Below, piece after piece: positions 54,061 through 64,000 of a DNA stretch of 64,000 nt; the stretch's first letter is position 1; the number at the start of each line of letters is the position of its first letter. This DNA comes from Incurvaria masculella (taxonomy: Eukaryota > Arthropoda > Insecta > Lepidoptera > Incurvariidae), in NCBI GenBank assembly GCA_946894095.1, contig OX335657.1:4526001-4590000 (forward strand), given 5' to 3'. The translations under genes were made by a program, and so were the position numbers. The notes under the pieces were generated by a model, which had not been told where the DNA came from, made no database searches, and saw only the letters and a list, made by a program, of their open reading frames with translations.

Positions 54061-54425
54061 GGCCGGTGGCGCGACGTCTCGGTGTTCGACGAACGAGGCT
54101 AAGCAATGCTGGGCGCGGTCGGGTTCTGGATGGGTGACCGTTGGTTGGGTTGTTGAGGCTGGTCGTGGTTCGAATTCCACATAAAACTATAGGTCTCATA
54201 AGCTATAGGTCCCTTTTGCTCACCTAGGCTAGGCGGGGTTAATCCCGTTCGGGCTGGCACCATCATGAAATAAAGATGATAGAAGCGGCAACGAAAAATT
54301 GTCCGTGTTTTCCAATCAGGTCGACGTGGCCGTGCAAACATGTGTTAGGAATGTCTTGGCATGGCGTCTAGTCGCCATGTATTTATGGTTTGATGGGGTA
54401 ATATCATGATCGTGGCCTCCGTGAT
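54060..54425 (+). repeat. 5S-headed SINE, plus orientation
   Basis: Head: GAGGCTAAGCAATGCTGGGC, GGTCGGGTTCTGGATGGGTGAC is the 5S internal-promoter-like part (54095-54140). Then TTCGAATTCCACATAAAACT, AGGCGGGGTTAATCCCG, GGCATGGCGTC and the usual tail. Confidence 0.72.
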
Positions 54426-54714
54426 CTCCGCTGCATGTTGGGCCTACCCTGGCGATGTCGTGCGTCTGGCATGTTCGCTGAAAACGGGCTAGACGACTTC
54501 TTCGATATATTAAGAGAAAGGAAAGCGGCTTTGTTGGAACGCGTGGCTCGGTGTGATAATCATATCATACGATTTATTTGCAATACGATTTTTTATGTGG
54601 ATTTTATCAAATTGTATTTTTTTTTATTTGTATGTTAATGGTTAACGTTAAATGTTAAATTAATGGGACTATGTACCTCAATAAACAATTATTATTATTA
54701 TTAGCTATCCGTTT

Positions 54715-55435
54715 TCGTACAACGGATGCATTTTTGCATTCTTTGGAACCATTTTAAAAAACAGTTGGACCAGTTTTCTTCAGGAACCTCTCCAATGGCT
54801 TTAGGACCGCATTCACCGCCACTTCCGGGCTCGTAAATCGCAAACCTCTAACCTTATCTTTAATTCATGGAAACAAAAAGGTGCAAGGCCCGAGCTGTAT
54901 GGCGAATTCGTCATCAGTTTTACATTTGAAGCCTTCAAATACGCATGCGTTAACTCCTAGCGGAATGTGCGGGCATTGTGAAGGACGACATTGTTTCCAG
55001 CACCCTGAGCGAGCGAGTGCTTCGATAACCATCTACAGTCAACGACTGTCCTCGTTCTTCAAGCGACACTGTTGCTGTACGTCCTGAATTTCCGAACAAG
55101 AAGAAACACATTTCTTGATTTTTCTTAACTTTCATAGGCAATTCAAAAGGAAAGACCCATTCTGCCGATTGGCCTTTTCTAGCCGGCTCAAAGCGATACA
55201 CTCACGTTTCGTCATTGTCACGATATTATGTACAGTCAACGATTGCCCACCATCAAACTATCATTAGGGCACCACAATACACGCAGTCGCTACATGCGGT
55301 ATCGGTGTAAAGTTTCCGTACCTCCAGATGCACACGCAAAATATTTTGCACGTGACTCATTCCAATCCTAATACAGTACGAATTTGCTGACAAGATTTTT
55401 TTGTCAGTCTCAATTAGTTGTCGCACATAATCTAT
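54715..55435 (-). pseudogene. Mariner transposase relic (minus)
   Basis: The minus strand has many stops, but LGPCTFLFP.IKDKVRGLRFTSPEVAV is readable near 54900-54800. It matches the LAPCDFFLFP..K..L.G.RF region after the third catalytic Asp of mariner transposases. About 700 bp in total; ends not resolved. It abuts the second Helitron. Confidence 0.6.
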
Positions 55436-55441
55436 ATAATA

Positions 55442-56606
55442 CTAGCTGCGGTACCCGGCTCCGCTCGGGTTAGTGTCGGCTAAATTATCTCATGGATAAA
55501 AAGTAGCCCACATGACTGGTCCAAAATAGGGTCAAACTGGTCCAGGACAATGTATCCATGTACCAAATTTAATCAAGATCGTTCGAGCCGAAATAGCATG
55601 ATTTAATGAGAAACATCCAATAATTCCCATTTAGAGCTTCGTTGACGTTTGGTGGCTATTAAAAAAAAAAAAACATTTGCCGCGAGAACCTTTCTGCACT
55701 TTCACTGCTACATTGCTTACCTAGTAAGTAACGTGTAACGTAGGTAAGTTTTGCGTGGACTCCAACCCACAGCCAGCCTCAACATCGAAAACAGTAACCC
55801 ATCTCGAACCTGACTGCTCCCAGAGATGCTATACATTGATAAAATACGCATATAAATCAGGTAAGTGGTTCGCATGTTATAAGACTTTAAGACTCACTAC
55901 TTACCCTTCTGGTAATGAAGCGTTATATTATGTTATCTATAAGTTTTTAGTAGAATCAGGCTAGACGTAGATACAATGCACATCTAAATCGAGTAAATGG
56001 TTCTCAAGGATTTTATTCTGTTGGTCGTTCCTCCGGCGATTTAGCGTGATGCCAAGTAGTCCTAAAGTTGCAGGAAATACCAAGCCGTACTTCAGTAAAA
56101 GTAAGCGCTGCCGCCGCAAAGCCGAGCCGTGCATTTGCATTGCAGTTTGTATGACAGCCCCATCTCAGCGTAAGCGGAACTGAATTCTATTTAGCCAATC
56201 CTAATTCCCGGGTAGTTAAATGTACATGTACTAAGTTTTACAAATCGCTAGTGCCTTGAAAATTCGCCAAACGGACACCAAACAGTCACGACGTCTGCCC
56301 TCCCCCCGCCGCTCCCCGCCACCGCCCCCGGCTCCTCTCCCCCTAGTGTGAAGTATCGCTACCGGCATCGTTTTCGCAGCCCCGTGAAAGTTCTAAAGCC
56401 CATGGGCACATAAATTGTAGCCTATGTGTTATTCTGATGTATAAGCTATATTATTGTAAAGTTTCATTAGAATCCATTCAGTAGTTTTTACGTGAAAGAG
56501 TAACAAACATCCATCCATCCATCCATCCATCCATTATTACAAACTTTCCCCTTTATAATATTTATATATATATATTATTAGATTAGATATTAGATAGATT
56601 ATTAGA
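55442..56606 (-). mobile_element. Non-autonomous Helitron, minus orientation
   Basis: Inverted twin of 45197-46355. On the minus strand it runs A/TC at 56606 to CTAG/T at 55442, with the same hairpin, microsatellite (56508-56535), G-run block and SINE-derived block. The 69-codon chance frames at 45835-46044 (-) and 55755-55964 (+) are identical in all residues, showing how alike the two copies are. Confidence 0.75.
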
Positions 56607-59150
56607 TTCGGTAACCCTCATAGCTCAGCGATAGTCCGCAAATCCGCTGGTATGGGGTCACTCTGAGCGTGCTTTGGCGAGGTGAGGTGGGTTTGGCTTT
56701 TGGAGTACCTTTGGTCTCTTAGCACAGTCACCCATACCGGGTGTTCAGAAAAAATACACAGTCGCCCGTCGACCTTAATGTGCATCGTCATGGAGATGAT
56801 TACGTCCACGTCTAAATTCACAGAATCACACAATAATATACCAACCTACATTTATAGTGTATGAAATAACGAATATATTTATTTTTTTAGGTACACCAAC
56901 AGATTAAAAAATAAACAAATGATCGTTAAATAATAAATACAGAAATTCAAAATTCTTATAAAAAGATACAGATGTGTGCCATGTTGACTTGAGCTGTGTA
57001 TTGTTTCGCTGTGCATTATTTACAGATTTTTGTATCTAAGAATAACTTTGCAATCTTTTTTGAAATCGTCGGTTTTTCACGTTTCGAGTCCCGTTTCCGC
57101 CTTAATTTTGAGGGAGTTACGCCGGTGGGAGCTGCGCAGCCGCTCTCGTCCGCGCGCACGCAAAAATTGTCGACGCCTTCGCATGTGCACGTGAGTCACT
57201 CATTTTGTTGGTCGATCCAACTTGATCATTTACGGTAGAAGGCGTCCAGTTTTACAGCTGGCGGTATCTCGAACACCAATCAATTGCAAACGTTATAGGG
57301 GCAGGGTTTCCTCTGGTCGAAAAAACAATCCATTAATGTCCAGGACATTTCGTCGGGTAATTGCATTGATCGCGATATAAGAAGCAAACGAATTAAATGA
57401 GTTTAATTTAAAGAGAACCAATCAATTTTATAGATCTTTTATCTATAGGATCGGTAAACTATGGAATCGAGTCCCTTCCAAAGTATTGTCCCCAAATTAG
57501 ACTAGGAGGTCGCGACAAAAATGGTAACGATAACGTAAATGGCTGAAACTGGGTTCACAGGATAAAGACCAACCCTCTGAAGCTAAATGTGTCAGTCTGC
57601 CTGTGCCAAGTGGTTGCGTTACGTAGATAATGCGCCTGAAAAAGTAGTTATCGTTACAACAAAAATATATGAAAAGGTAAATGGTTGCAAATAATGCAGC
57701 ATGAAAGTATCCGTACATACTTACTTTGAAATACCAAAACTGAACAAATCCTTGTTTGCATTTCGTAGTTATAGGCGATTTAGGTTACAGATATAACTTT
57801 ACGTATATTTAAGTATTTAATTGAAAAACCGACTGGTTACTGTTGTATAACTAGTCGTTATCAATATTCTAAGACCATCAGCATATTCATCAGCAGGTAC
57901 ATACCGACTTCTATTTTATATAGCCAATCTAGATAACGCAACCACTTGGCGCAGGCAGACTGACTTATTTAGCATCGGAGGGTTGGTCTCTAACATGTGA
58001 ACCCAGATTCAGCCATTTACCTTATCGTGACCAAAAATGTCGTGACCTCCCGGAATAAACTGTCTTGTCGGACGGCATGGTTTTCGCACTCCCTCTGAAA
58101 GTTCGAAAGTGCAAGATTTACTTTTGTCTTTCATGTGACTGCACATTTTTGATTAAACAAAAATGTGCAGACCCAGATATTCGTTGTTTGATTTTAGATT
58201 GTTTTTTAGGAAAAACCGGTATGGGTAGCTAACAATGGGTATCAATAAATAAAAATTGCGGTTTTAAAATTATTAATAAACTACGTTTTTTTTTTCGGGA
58301 GAATGAATGGCCCGGCACCATTCGAAGTTAATACAAATTCATATCAATAATGATTCCAGTCAGGCATTATTCAGTCAGTCAGAATCTCATACGGGAATCT
58401 TATTCATACTGTATTGATCAAGTTGCTCTGAAACATTATACTCTTAATTGTTTTGTAGGTGTAGCATTTAAAAGTATAATGTTATAATTATAAAAATATA
58501 ATAAAAAATATATAATTATATATAAAAGTGTATTTTTACCCAATGGAGGATGCTGAACGAATAAAAAATTCCTAATTATTGTGACACAAACCAATTAATG
58601 AACTAAAATCGCAAGTGCTCTAGAACGACGCGAAGAATCCGGTGCAGTAAATCGAATCGAATAGCCGCGAAATGTTCGCCAACTCACGGCGGCCGACGCG
58701 CGGCTACAGTTACTCGGTTAGTCGTCGGTTTAATCGTTGACATCGCCCGCATAGCACTTAATGTCGCCCGCACAATACAATAACAATTAATGACCGCTGA
58801 TTTATAAAGCGGAGACACCTTGGCACCTGCCCGATCGCGAGACTCGCAACGAAAGTGCGCTGTAGCCAGACGCGGATCTAGGATTTCGCTCAGGGGGGGC
58901 TAAAAGAAGAGGGGGGGGGGGATATGCAATAAGATTCAGAAATTTTCGATGAATTAACCATGATTGACCGTGATTTTTGTGTGCCGTGCCGTGATTCGTT
59001 ATTCGTTGCGTGCTTAAACACAGCATTGGGCGAAAAGAGGTCGACATTGATCAATCGCTGGGAACCCTGAAGCCTCAAAAATGTCATTCGCATTCATGAT
59101 TTGTTTTTTTTTGCAACAAGTAACCATACACATGCAATTGTCACGTAACA
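56607..59150. other. Mostly unassigned stretch
   Basis: A tRNA-like SINE head remnant (CTCATAGCTCAGCGATAG) lies at 56618-56650. A LINE C-terminal relic is at about 57435-57510 (ATCGGTAAACTATGGAATCG). A decayed half of the TTAA MITE lies at 58130-58315 (GTGCAGACCCAGATATTCG, AATAAACTACG). A run of 11 G is at 58911-58921. No host gene seen. Confidence 0.4.
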
Positions 59151-59430
59151 TTAAAAACCGGACAAGTGCGAGTCGGATTCGCACACTAAGGGTTCCGTAC
59201 GATCGTACACGATTTACCACAAAAAATCACGTTTTTTGTATGGGCCCCCTCCTTAATTTTTTATATTTTTTTATTGTTACTTATTTGTTGTTATAGCGGC
59301 AAAATTAATACACACTCTGTGAAAATTACGGTTCATGAGATGCAGCCATGTGACAGACGGACGGAAGGACGGACAGCGGAGGCTTAGTAATAGGGTTCCG
59401 TAGGCACCCTTTGGGCACGGAACCCTAAAA
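59151..59430 (+). repeat. GGTTCCGTACC interspersed repeat, plus orientation
   Basis: Starts AAAAACCGGACAAGTGCGAG and ends GGGCACGGAACCCTAAAAA, with GGACGGAAGGACGGACAGCGG inside. Third copy in the window. Confidence 0.75.
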
Positions 59431-59652
59431 AGTATTTCCATTACAGGGTTCAAAGTTGGTCGACAGATACGCGCCTCTCCCCCGTAATACCGTGACGCCG
59501 CTATATGTTGAGGCTACAGCCCCAGTAAGCTTCACTCACTCATGAACATGTCCATATAGACACGAAGGTCGTGCGATGATTGCAGCGCGAGCGACACCTG
59601 GAGCGAGGCCCCCGAGTGCGGCATCGCTCGGCGGCGTCACGCCCCCGGACCT

Positions 59653-59790
59653 GTCACCACACCTCCCGTCACGCCGCCGTCTCTGTCACCACACCTCCCG
59701 TCACGCCGCCGTCTGTCACCACACCTCCCGTCACGCCGCCGTCTATCACCACACCTCCCGTCACGCCGCCGTCTCTGTCACACCACCTCT
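59653..59790 (+). repeat. GC-rich minisatellite, 30/32-bp unit
   Basis: Four full units start at 59653, 59685, 59715 and 59745 (GTCACCACACCTCCCGTCAC, then GCCGCCGTCT), plus a partial at 59777. The first unit has two extra bases (CT). Frames through it read Thr/Pro-rich (VTTPPVTPPS) but have no start or domain context. The neighbourhood to 59900 keeps decayed ATGCCACCG/GTCAC words. Confidence 0.8.
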
Positions 59791-59899
59791 GCGATGACAC
59801 CGTCACTGCGATGCCACCGCCTCCTTCACGATAACTTCTCCGTCACGGAGCTGTCTGTGGCGCGCCACTTCTCTTGTCACACCGTTACCGTCGTTTCGA

Positions 59900-60190
59900 T
59901 GCAACCGCGTCCGTCTCGCAACTGTCTTTAACACGATATCACTTAATCGCTTTTTATTTGGTCTCTCCCACGCCGATATCTTTGGTCATGGAAATGTATC
60001 ACTTGTGAGAACTTCTGTCAGTGTCAGTTCCTGTAATAAGTATTCACCATAATTGTGGCCTTCATGCAAATTTATGTCACGTTACTGATATTGTCACTAC
60101 AATTTTAATATCCCATATTCAATATATTCCACCCGACTCCCCGCTCAATTGTTCCAAGCTTTAGATTGAAGATTTAAAATCGTATGTTCA
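59900..60190. other. Unassigned stretch
   Basis: Nothing recognised. Confidence 0.4.
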
Positions 60191-60475
60191 GTAACGCACG
60201 TGCTCGCAAGGCACCCCGACGATGCACTCGGCTAGGAGGCGACCACGTCGACCGGTGCAGCGAGACTGCGTCGCGCGCCCGGCCGCCCTCGCATCCCGTG
60301 CGATAACCTTAAATTAGACTAATTGCAGCGAGCGTGATTCACGCGGAGACGCGCCGAGGTTGCGGCGGCGCGCGCGCGGTGCTCGCCGTTGTGCAAGCTC
60401 GCGCGCAGGCTTCGCGCCGTGCCTGCGCGAGTGCGGTCGCAGCACGACGTGTATGCTGGTAGACGTCTCTATGGC
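60190..60475. promoter_or_regulatory. CpG-rich island
   Basis: High CpG density (GCGGCGGCGCGCGCGC near 60363, TCGCGCGCCCGG near 60272). Possible promoter or first exon of an unseen transcript; no coding context is visible. A LINE-like 3' tail (minus) follows at 60537-60645. Confidence 0.3.
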
Positions 60476-60645
60476 GATATAAAGACTGTCCGCGGAAATA
60501 TAATCCAAACGTTATCCAGGAATTCCTGGGCATATATTGTTTATTCATCATCCATAGGCAGTACTTCAGCAATCCCAGCGAAGTACTGGCAAGAAACTCC
60601 GCTAATAATATAATTAGTCTAAGTTTACAAAAGTGTACAGACATA

Positions 60646-61869
60646 CAAGGTATTTGTACTTGTTTGTGTTAATAATGGTATTTACCAATTATGATTAAAA
60701 GGATATGAACCAACTCATCATTATAGAGTTGATTCCGTATGTAACCACTTTTGACAATACATCAATTTGAAATGGCTTTCAATTGGTTATCAACTTCTAA
60801 GAAAATAATCTTATCGTGGAGCTCCGCAGTTCCCGCATCCGATGTCATATTGTAGGGAACTCAGCAGTTGCCGCATCTGATGTCATATTGCAGGAAACTG
60901 AACAAAATAGGTAATGCTGAAGAAATCGTGCTACTGTCTTTGGGTTTTGGTATAACGCCGACGAGACCGAGGTCGTGGCTATCGAACGAATGGCGAGGGT
61001 TGTGCTCGATTCACCGAAGCGCTAATAAATACCATATTAAAGAAAATGGATGTACTGTGGATTAGTTACAGTAAACGGGCCTACAACATGCTGCGGCGTA
61101 CAACAACGTCTTGAAATCTAAAAAAATACAGGTGCTCTCGCGTTTGAGAGGACTCTGAGAAATATATACGTATTTTTGGTCCGGTGTCCATCGCCCAGAC
61201 ATGCATATGCGAACCAGTGAGAATACAAATTACACGTTTGAGTGAATATCTCATCTCATGCATCTATAAATTATAGAAATCCATAAAAACGGTGATTCAT
61301 AGAACGGGCGGGCGAAGCGTAAATAACGCAATATCGTTCTTAAATTTCGGCAACGTCTGAAGTCACGGTGATTCACATCTAGATATCGACGGAGTGGAGA
61401 TTTTTCGCGTGAGAATCCACGGGCGTGTTTATTGAAGGTACGCCGCAGCCGCCGCCATCAACGGAGTCATTACCGGCTATTTTCTTGGAAGAAATTCCGT
61501 TTTCGCCCCATTGACGCCGGCCCGGCTAACCAACCGTCGCCGTATTGCGCCACTAATCAGCATAAATCCACTTGATCTTACGGCGCATGACGGAGAAGAC
61601 ATTGTCATGCGAAATAGTACCGCAGGAATCTTTGCATCTACATTTTGTTTTTTCGAAATTAATTCCAGCCACTGCTTCTTTTTTTTTAAAGCAACTAACA
61701 TATACTAATGGATAACTTTATAATAACCAAATATATCCATACAGTCTGCCAAATCATCACTAATATAACAAAGTGACAAAATAATACCGTTGCACAAGAA
61801 GGAGAATGCCATCTGGCGCGATTATTGAGATCCGGTGTCTCCAATTTTCAAAAACTACCAATACGTACA
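60646..61869. other. Unassigned stretch
   Basis: 60835-60900 has two similar words (GCAGTTCCCGCATCCGATGTC and GCAGTTGCCGCATCTGATGTC with a shared CATATTG). No gene or known repeat. Confidence 0.4.
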
Positions 61870-62075
61870 TGTCACGAGCAAACATAGTCGCAGGTTTATT
61901 GTGGGTATTGAACTGACTTAAATAACGCATTTATAGAGATAATTCGCGCGCGGTGAGGATGTTTCGACTGTGCGGGATACGACCCGGCTCTGGATTATTA
62001 TACAATTATATGGTCACTTTAACCATACGGCGGAGACGCTATATCGACCGCATGCCACTTCTTCCTTTCTCTTCA
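61870..62075 (+). repeat. Interspersed repeat, copy 2 of pair
   Basis: Partner of 11385-11600, diverged with several indels. Confidence 0.45.
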
Positions 62076-63175
62076 GTGCGTTGCACATAATGTCTGATTC
62101 ATTTCCGGTAAAATTATTGAAACTATGCGCAATCAAAATAAAGTTCTCGAAAAAGTGGTTGGCGACGTAGAAAACCTGAGAACGATTAAGAATTCACCAA
62201 CAATAGAGCTGGTTTTGGGGATGTAACTAAAGGATTTGAGACTCGCGTACAGCGATCTTTCGAAAGTGGCAACACTGCCGCCGACGTGTCGTCATGTCGA
62301 AATCTAACGGCTGAGACGATAAATCCGACCGGATATTGAAGGTAAACAGACAAGGCGGCGGCGCAGCCATCTGCACGGTGTCCACAGAGTCTAGCGTCTG
62401 CTTTGATGCCGCCCAGGCGAACCGTAAACATTCCGACTGGCGCAGAGTGACAGATCCTAACTCGAAAATAGTCACATCATAGGCGTTTACTCGACTGAAA
62501 ATCGTTATTAATGATGTAAACTGACCGACGGTAGAAACAGAATATTCCACAGTAACCAGAACGTATCTAAATATATTTACATGAGAAGAAGTTAAGCCAC
62601 ATGGCTCAAAAATCGATAGCAAAATCACAAACGGAAAAAACGGCAATACTTATTTTCAAAAGGTGGATAGCGTGAGAAGTTTGAAAAAGAGATCAAGCTT
62701 TGAAGACACTGTGAGAATCGACCAGTGACGGAAATGGTTCGAAAATAAATGAATCTCAAAATAAGGAAAACAATATTAAAATTTCCAAATATATGTTATG
62801 GGAATACTAGATTTGCCAGAACACGTTGGTAGAAGAAACTAGAATGATCTTTTTTGGGGTTTAGTTAAAATCCTTCGTGACGTAGGTATTTCTCTAAAAC
62901 CTCTGTGCGCCAAAAGCACGTCACCCACCGAAGGCAACTAGAGGGTAGCCGAGTTAACACTACTGATTCAATAACAATAAAGAAAGTTCTAATCGTATGT
63001 GATAGCAATGAGCCGGTTGTTGAACGGCGCCTGAGAATCATCTTCTGAGAAGGTAAGCGAATCCGATCAGAAATAGAATTCCGCTTCCAAGAAGCATGAT
63101 CGGAATCATTGCATCGGTGCCTCGCATAGAGACGCAGCAATTCTTCGGACGCAGCGGAGCTAGCTATCCGGTAAA
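62076..63175. other. Unassigned stretch with one longer minus frame
   Basis: A 139-codon minus frame (62646-62227) starts hydrophobic (MPFFPFVILLSIF) and could be a chance frame or a decayed membrane-protein exon. It has no motif I can name, so no function is given. Confidence 0.3.
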
Positions 63176-63179
63176 TTAG

Positions 63180-63320
63180 GGAATTGTCCGTGTTTTCCAT
63201 CCAGTTCAATCTAGCAGAGCCATATAACGAAGGTCCTGGCATTGCACCTAGTTCCCATATCGTGTGTTAGGCTAATATCTCACGGTCAGTTTGGTATTAT
63301 CCATCCATGTCCAGTGACAA
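63180..63320 (+). repeat. SINE tail
   Basis: GTGTTTTCCATCCAGTTCAAT, AAGGTCCTGGCATTGCACC, ATATCGTGTGTTAGGCTAAT: the 3' 140 bp of the common SINE body. Another tail, antisense, begins at about 63945 and is cut by the window end. Confidence 0.65.
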
Positions 63321-63805
63321 AAAAACATAGCTTATGTAGTAACTGATCGAAAATGAGACACTAAACGTAAATTGAGAGCGGTAAGGTGATTTACAAAATA
63401 GCTCGAGCGTTATTCTGCTTTACGGATTTTTCGAAAGTTAGAATGGAATGGTTTAAACAAGCGATTGAGCATTGCTTGGCTATCCAAACATTGCTATGGT
63501 AATCGCCATTAAAATACATTGAAAATACAACGAGAGTTCCTTTTGTTCTGATCAATAGCATTTTCGGCATTATTTAGCTCATCTATACGTTAGGTTGTTT
63601 GAATTGAAGGTTCGATGATTAAAATTGGCTTTATAGTTCAGGTTCACTGCCACAAAGGTAACGCAACACGGTAAAATCCCGAAAATGCAGTTAGCTGAAC
63701 ACACTCAGCAAGAATATTATTTATCGAGATAAGGTTCCAGCAAACAATCCTCGTCATATAGTTATGAGGGATTCCCCAGAATAATTTAATTGGCAATTAC
63801 AAGAC

Positions 63806-63915
63806 GGAGCCCTACTACGAACGCTATCGAGTAAACGCTATCGAGAAGGCGATAGCGGCTGTCAAAAATGTTGTATGCGTTTGAAAGTTGGTTTCGAAAG
63901 CGCTGTCAATACAAT
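63806..63915. repeat. Half copy of the 172-bp MITE
   Basis: GCCCTACTACGAACGCTATC and CGCTATCGAGAAGGCGATAG match one arm of the MITE at 32910-33081. The other arm is missing. Confidence 0.6.
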
Positions 63916-64000
63916 CTTTTTTTAAATATGCAACCTGACCAAGATAGCTAATACCACAAAGCTACCGTTATGATATTAGCCCAATACACCACATTACCGA

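Noticed and set aside
62227..62646. 139-codon minus-strand frame as a receptor-like membrane protein
   Set aside because: A hydrophobic start is not enough; no family motif, no splice context and no second exon were seen.

Overview
The window looks like nuclear DNA of an insect, most likely a moth or butterfly. GC-rich exons sit in long AT-rich introns. The interspersed repeats are of types I associate with Lepidoptera: SINEs with a shared 3' body, Helitrons ending in CTAG, mariner elements and many palindromic MITEs. The lepidopteran assignment is inference from repeat style, not from a species-specific marker.

Left part (2432-25901, + strand): a complete polypeptide N-acetylgalactosaminyltransferase gene of the GALNT1/GALNT13 type. 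Twelve coding exons join in frame to a 632-residue type II Golgi enzyme with a membrane anchor, stem, GT-A catalytic domain (D269-A-H271, H404, W376-GGEN) and C-terminal ricin-type lectin domain. Two exons have been duplicated. Exon 8 exists as two intact alternatives, 8a (15762-15942) and 8b (20028-20208). Both are 181 nt, have the same phase and both start with the metal-ligand His and the mobile active-site loop. Two decayed copies lie just upstream of 8a. Exon 9 is followed by seven further tandem copies (22286-23568) that keep the splice donor but have lost the acceptor.

Middle (26000-33400): after the GalNAc-transferase 3' UTR comes a convergent minus-strand gene. Only its last three coding exons (33387 down to 31250) are visible. 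They encode 136 residues matching the C-terminal TAB2/3-binding coiled coil of the MAP3K TAK1 (MAP3K7). No kinase exons were found in the window, so the rest must lie beyond position 64000, or this is a fragment.

Right part (33400-64000): no other host gene could be supported. It holds a nearly intact mariner (42365-43651, exact TA target duplication, one frameshift), two nearly identical 1.16-kb Helitrons in opposite orientation (45197-46355 and 55442-56606), tRNA-headed and 5S-headed SINEs, mariner and LINE relics, several MITEs, a 30-bp degenerate tandem repeat, a minisatellite, and CpG-rich islands near 35.2-35.8, 47.7-47.9 and 60.2-60.5 kb that could be promoters of unseen transcripts.

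The two host genes have no evident functional link. One makes O-glycans in the Golgi, the other belongs to the IMD/TNF-type stress and immune kinase pathway. The main biological interest is the exon-duplication history of the GalNAc-transferase gene, which appears able to swap its active-site loop by splicing.
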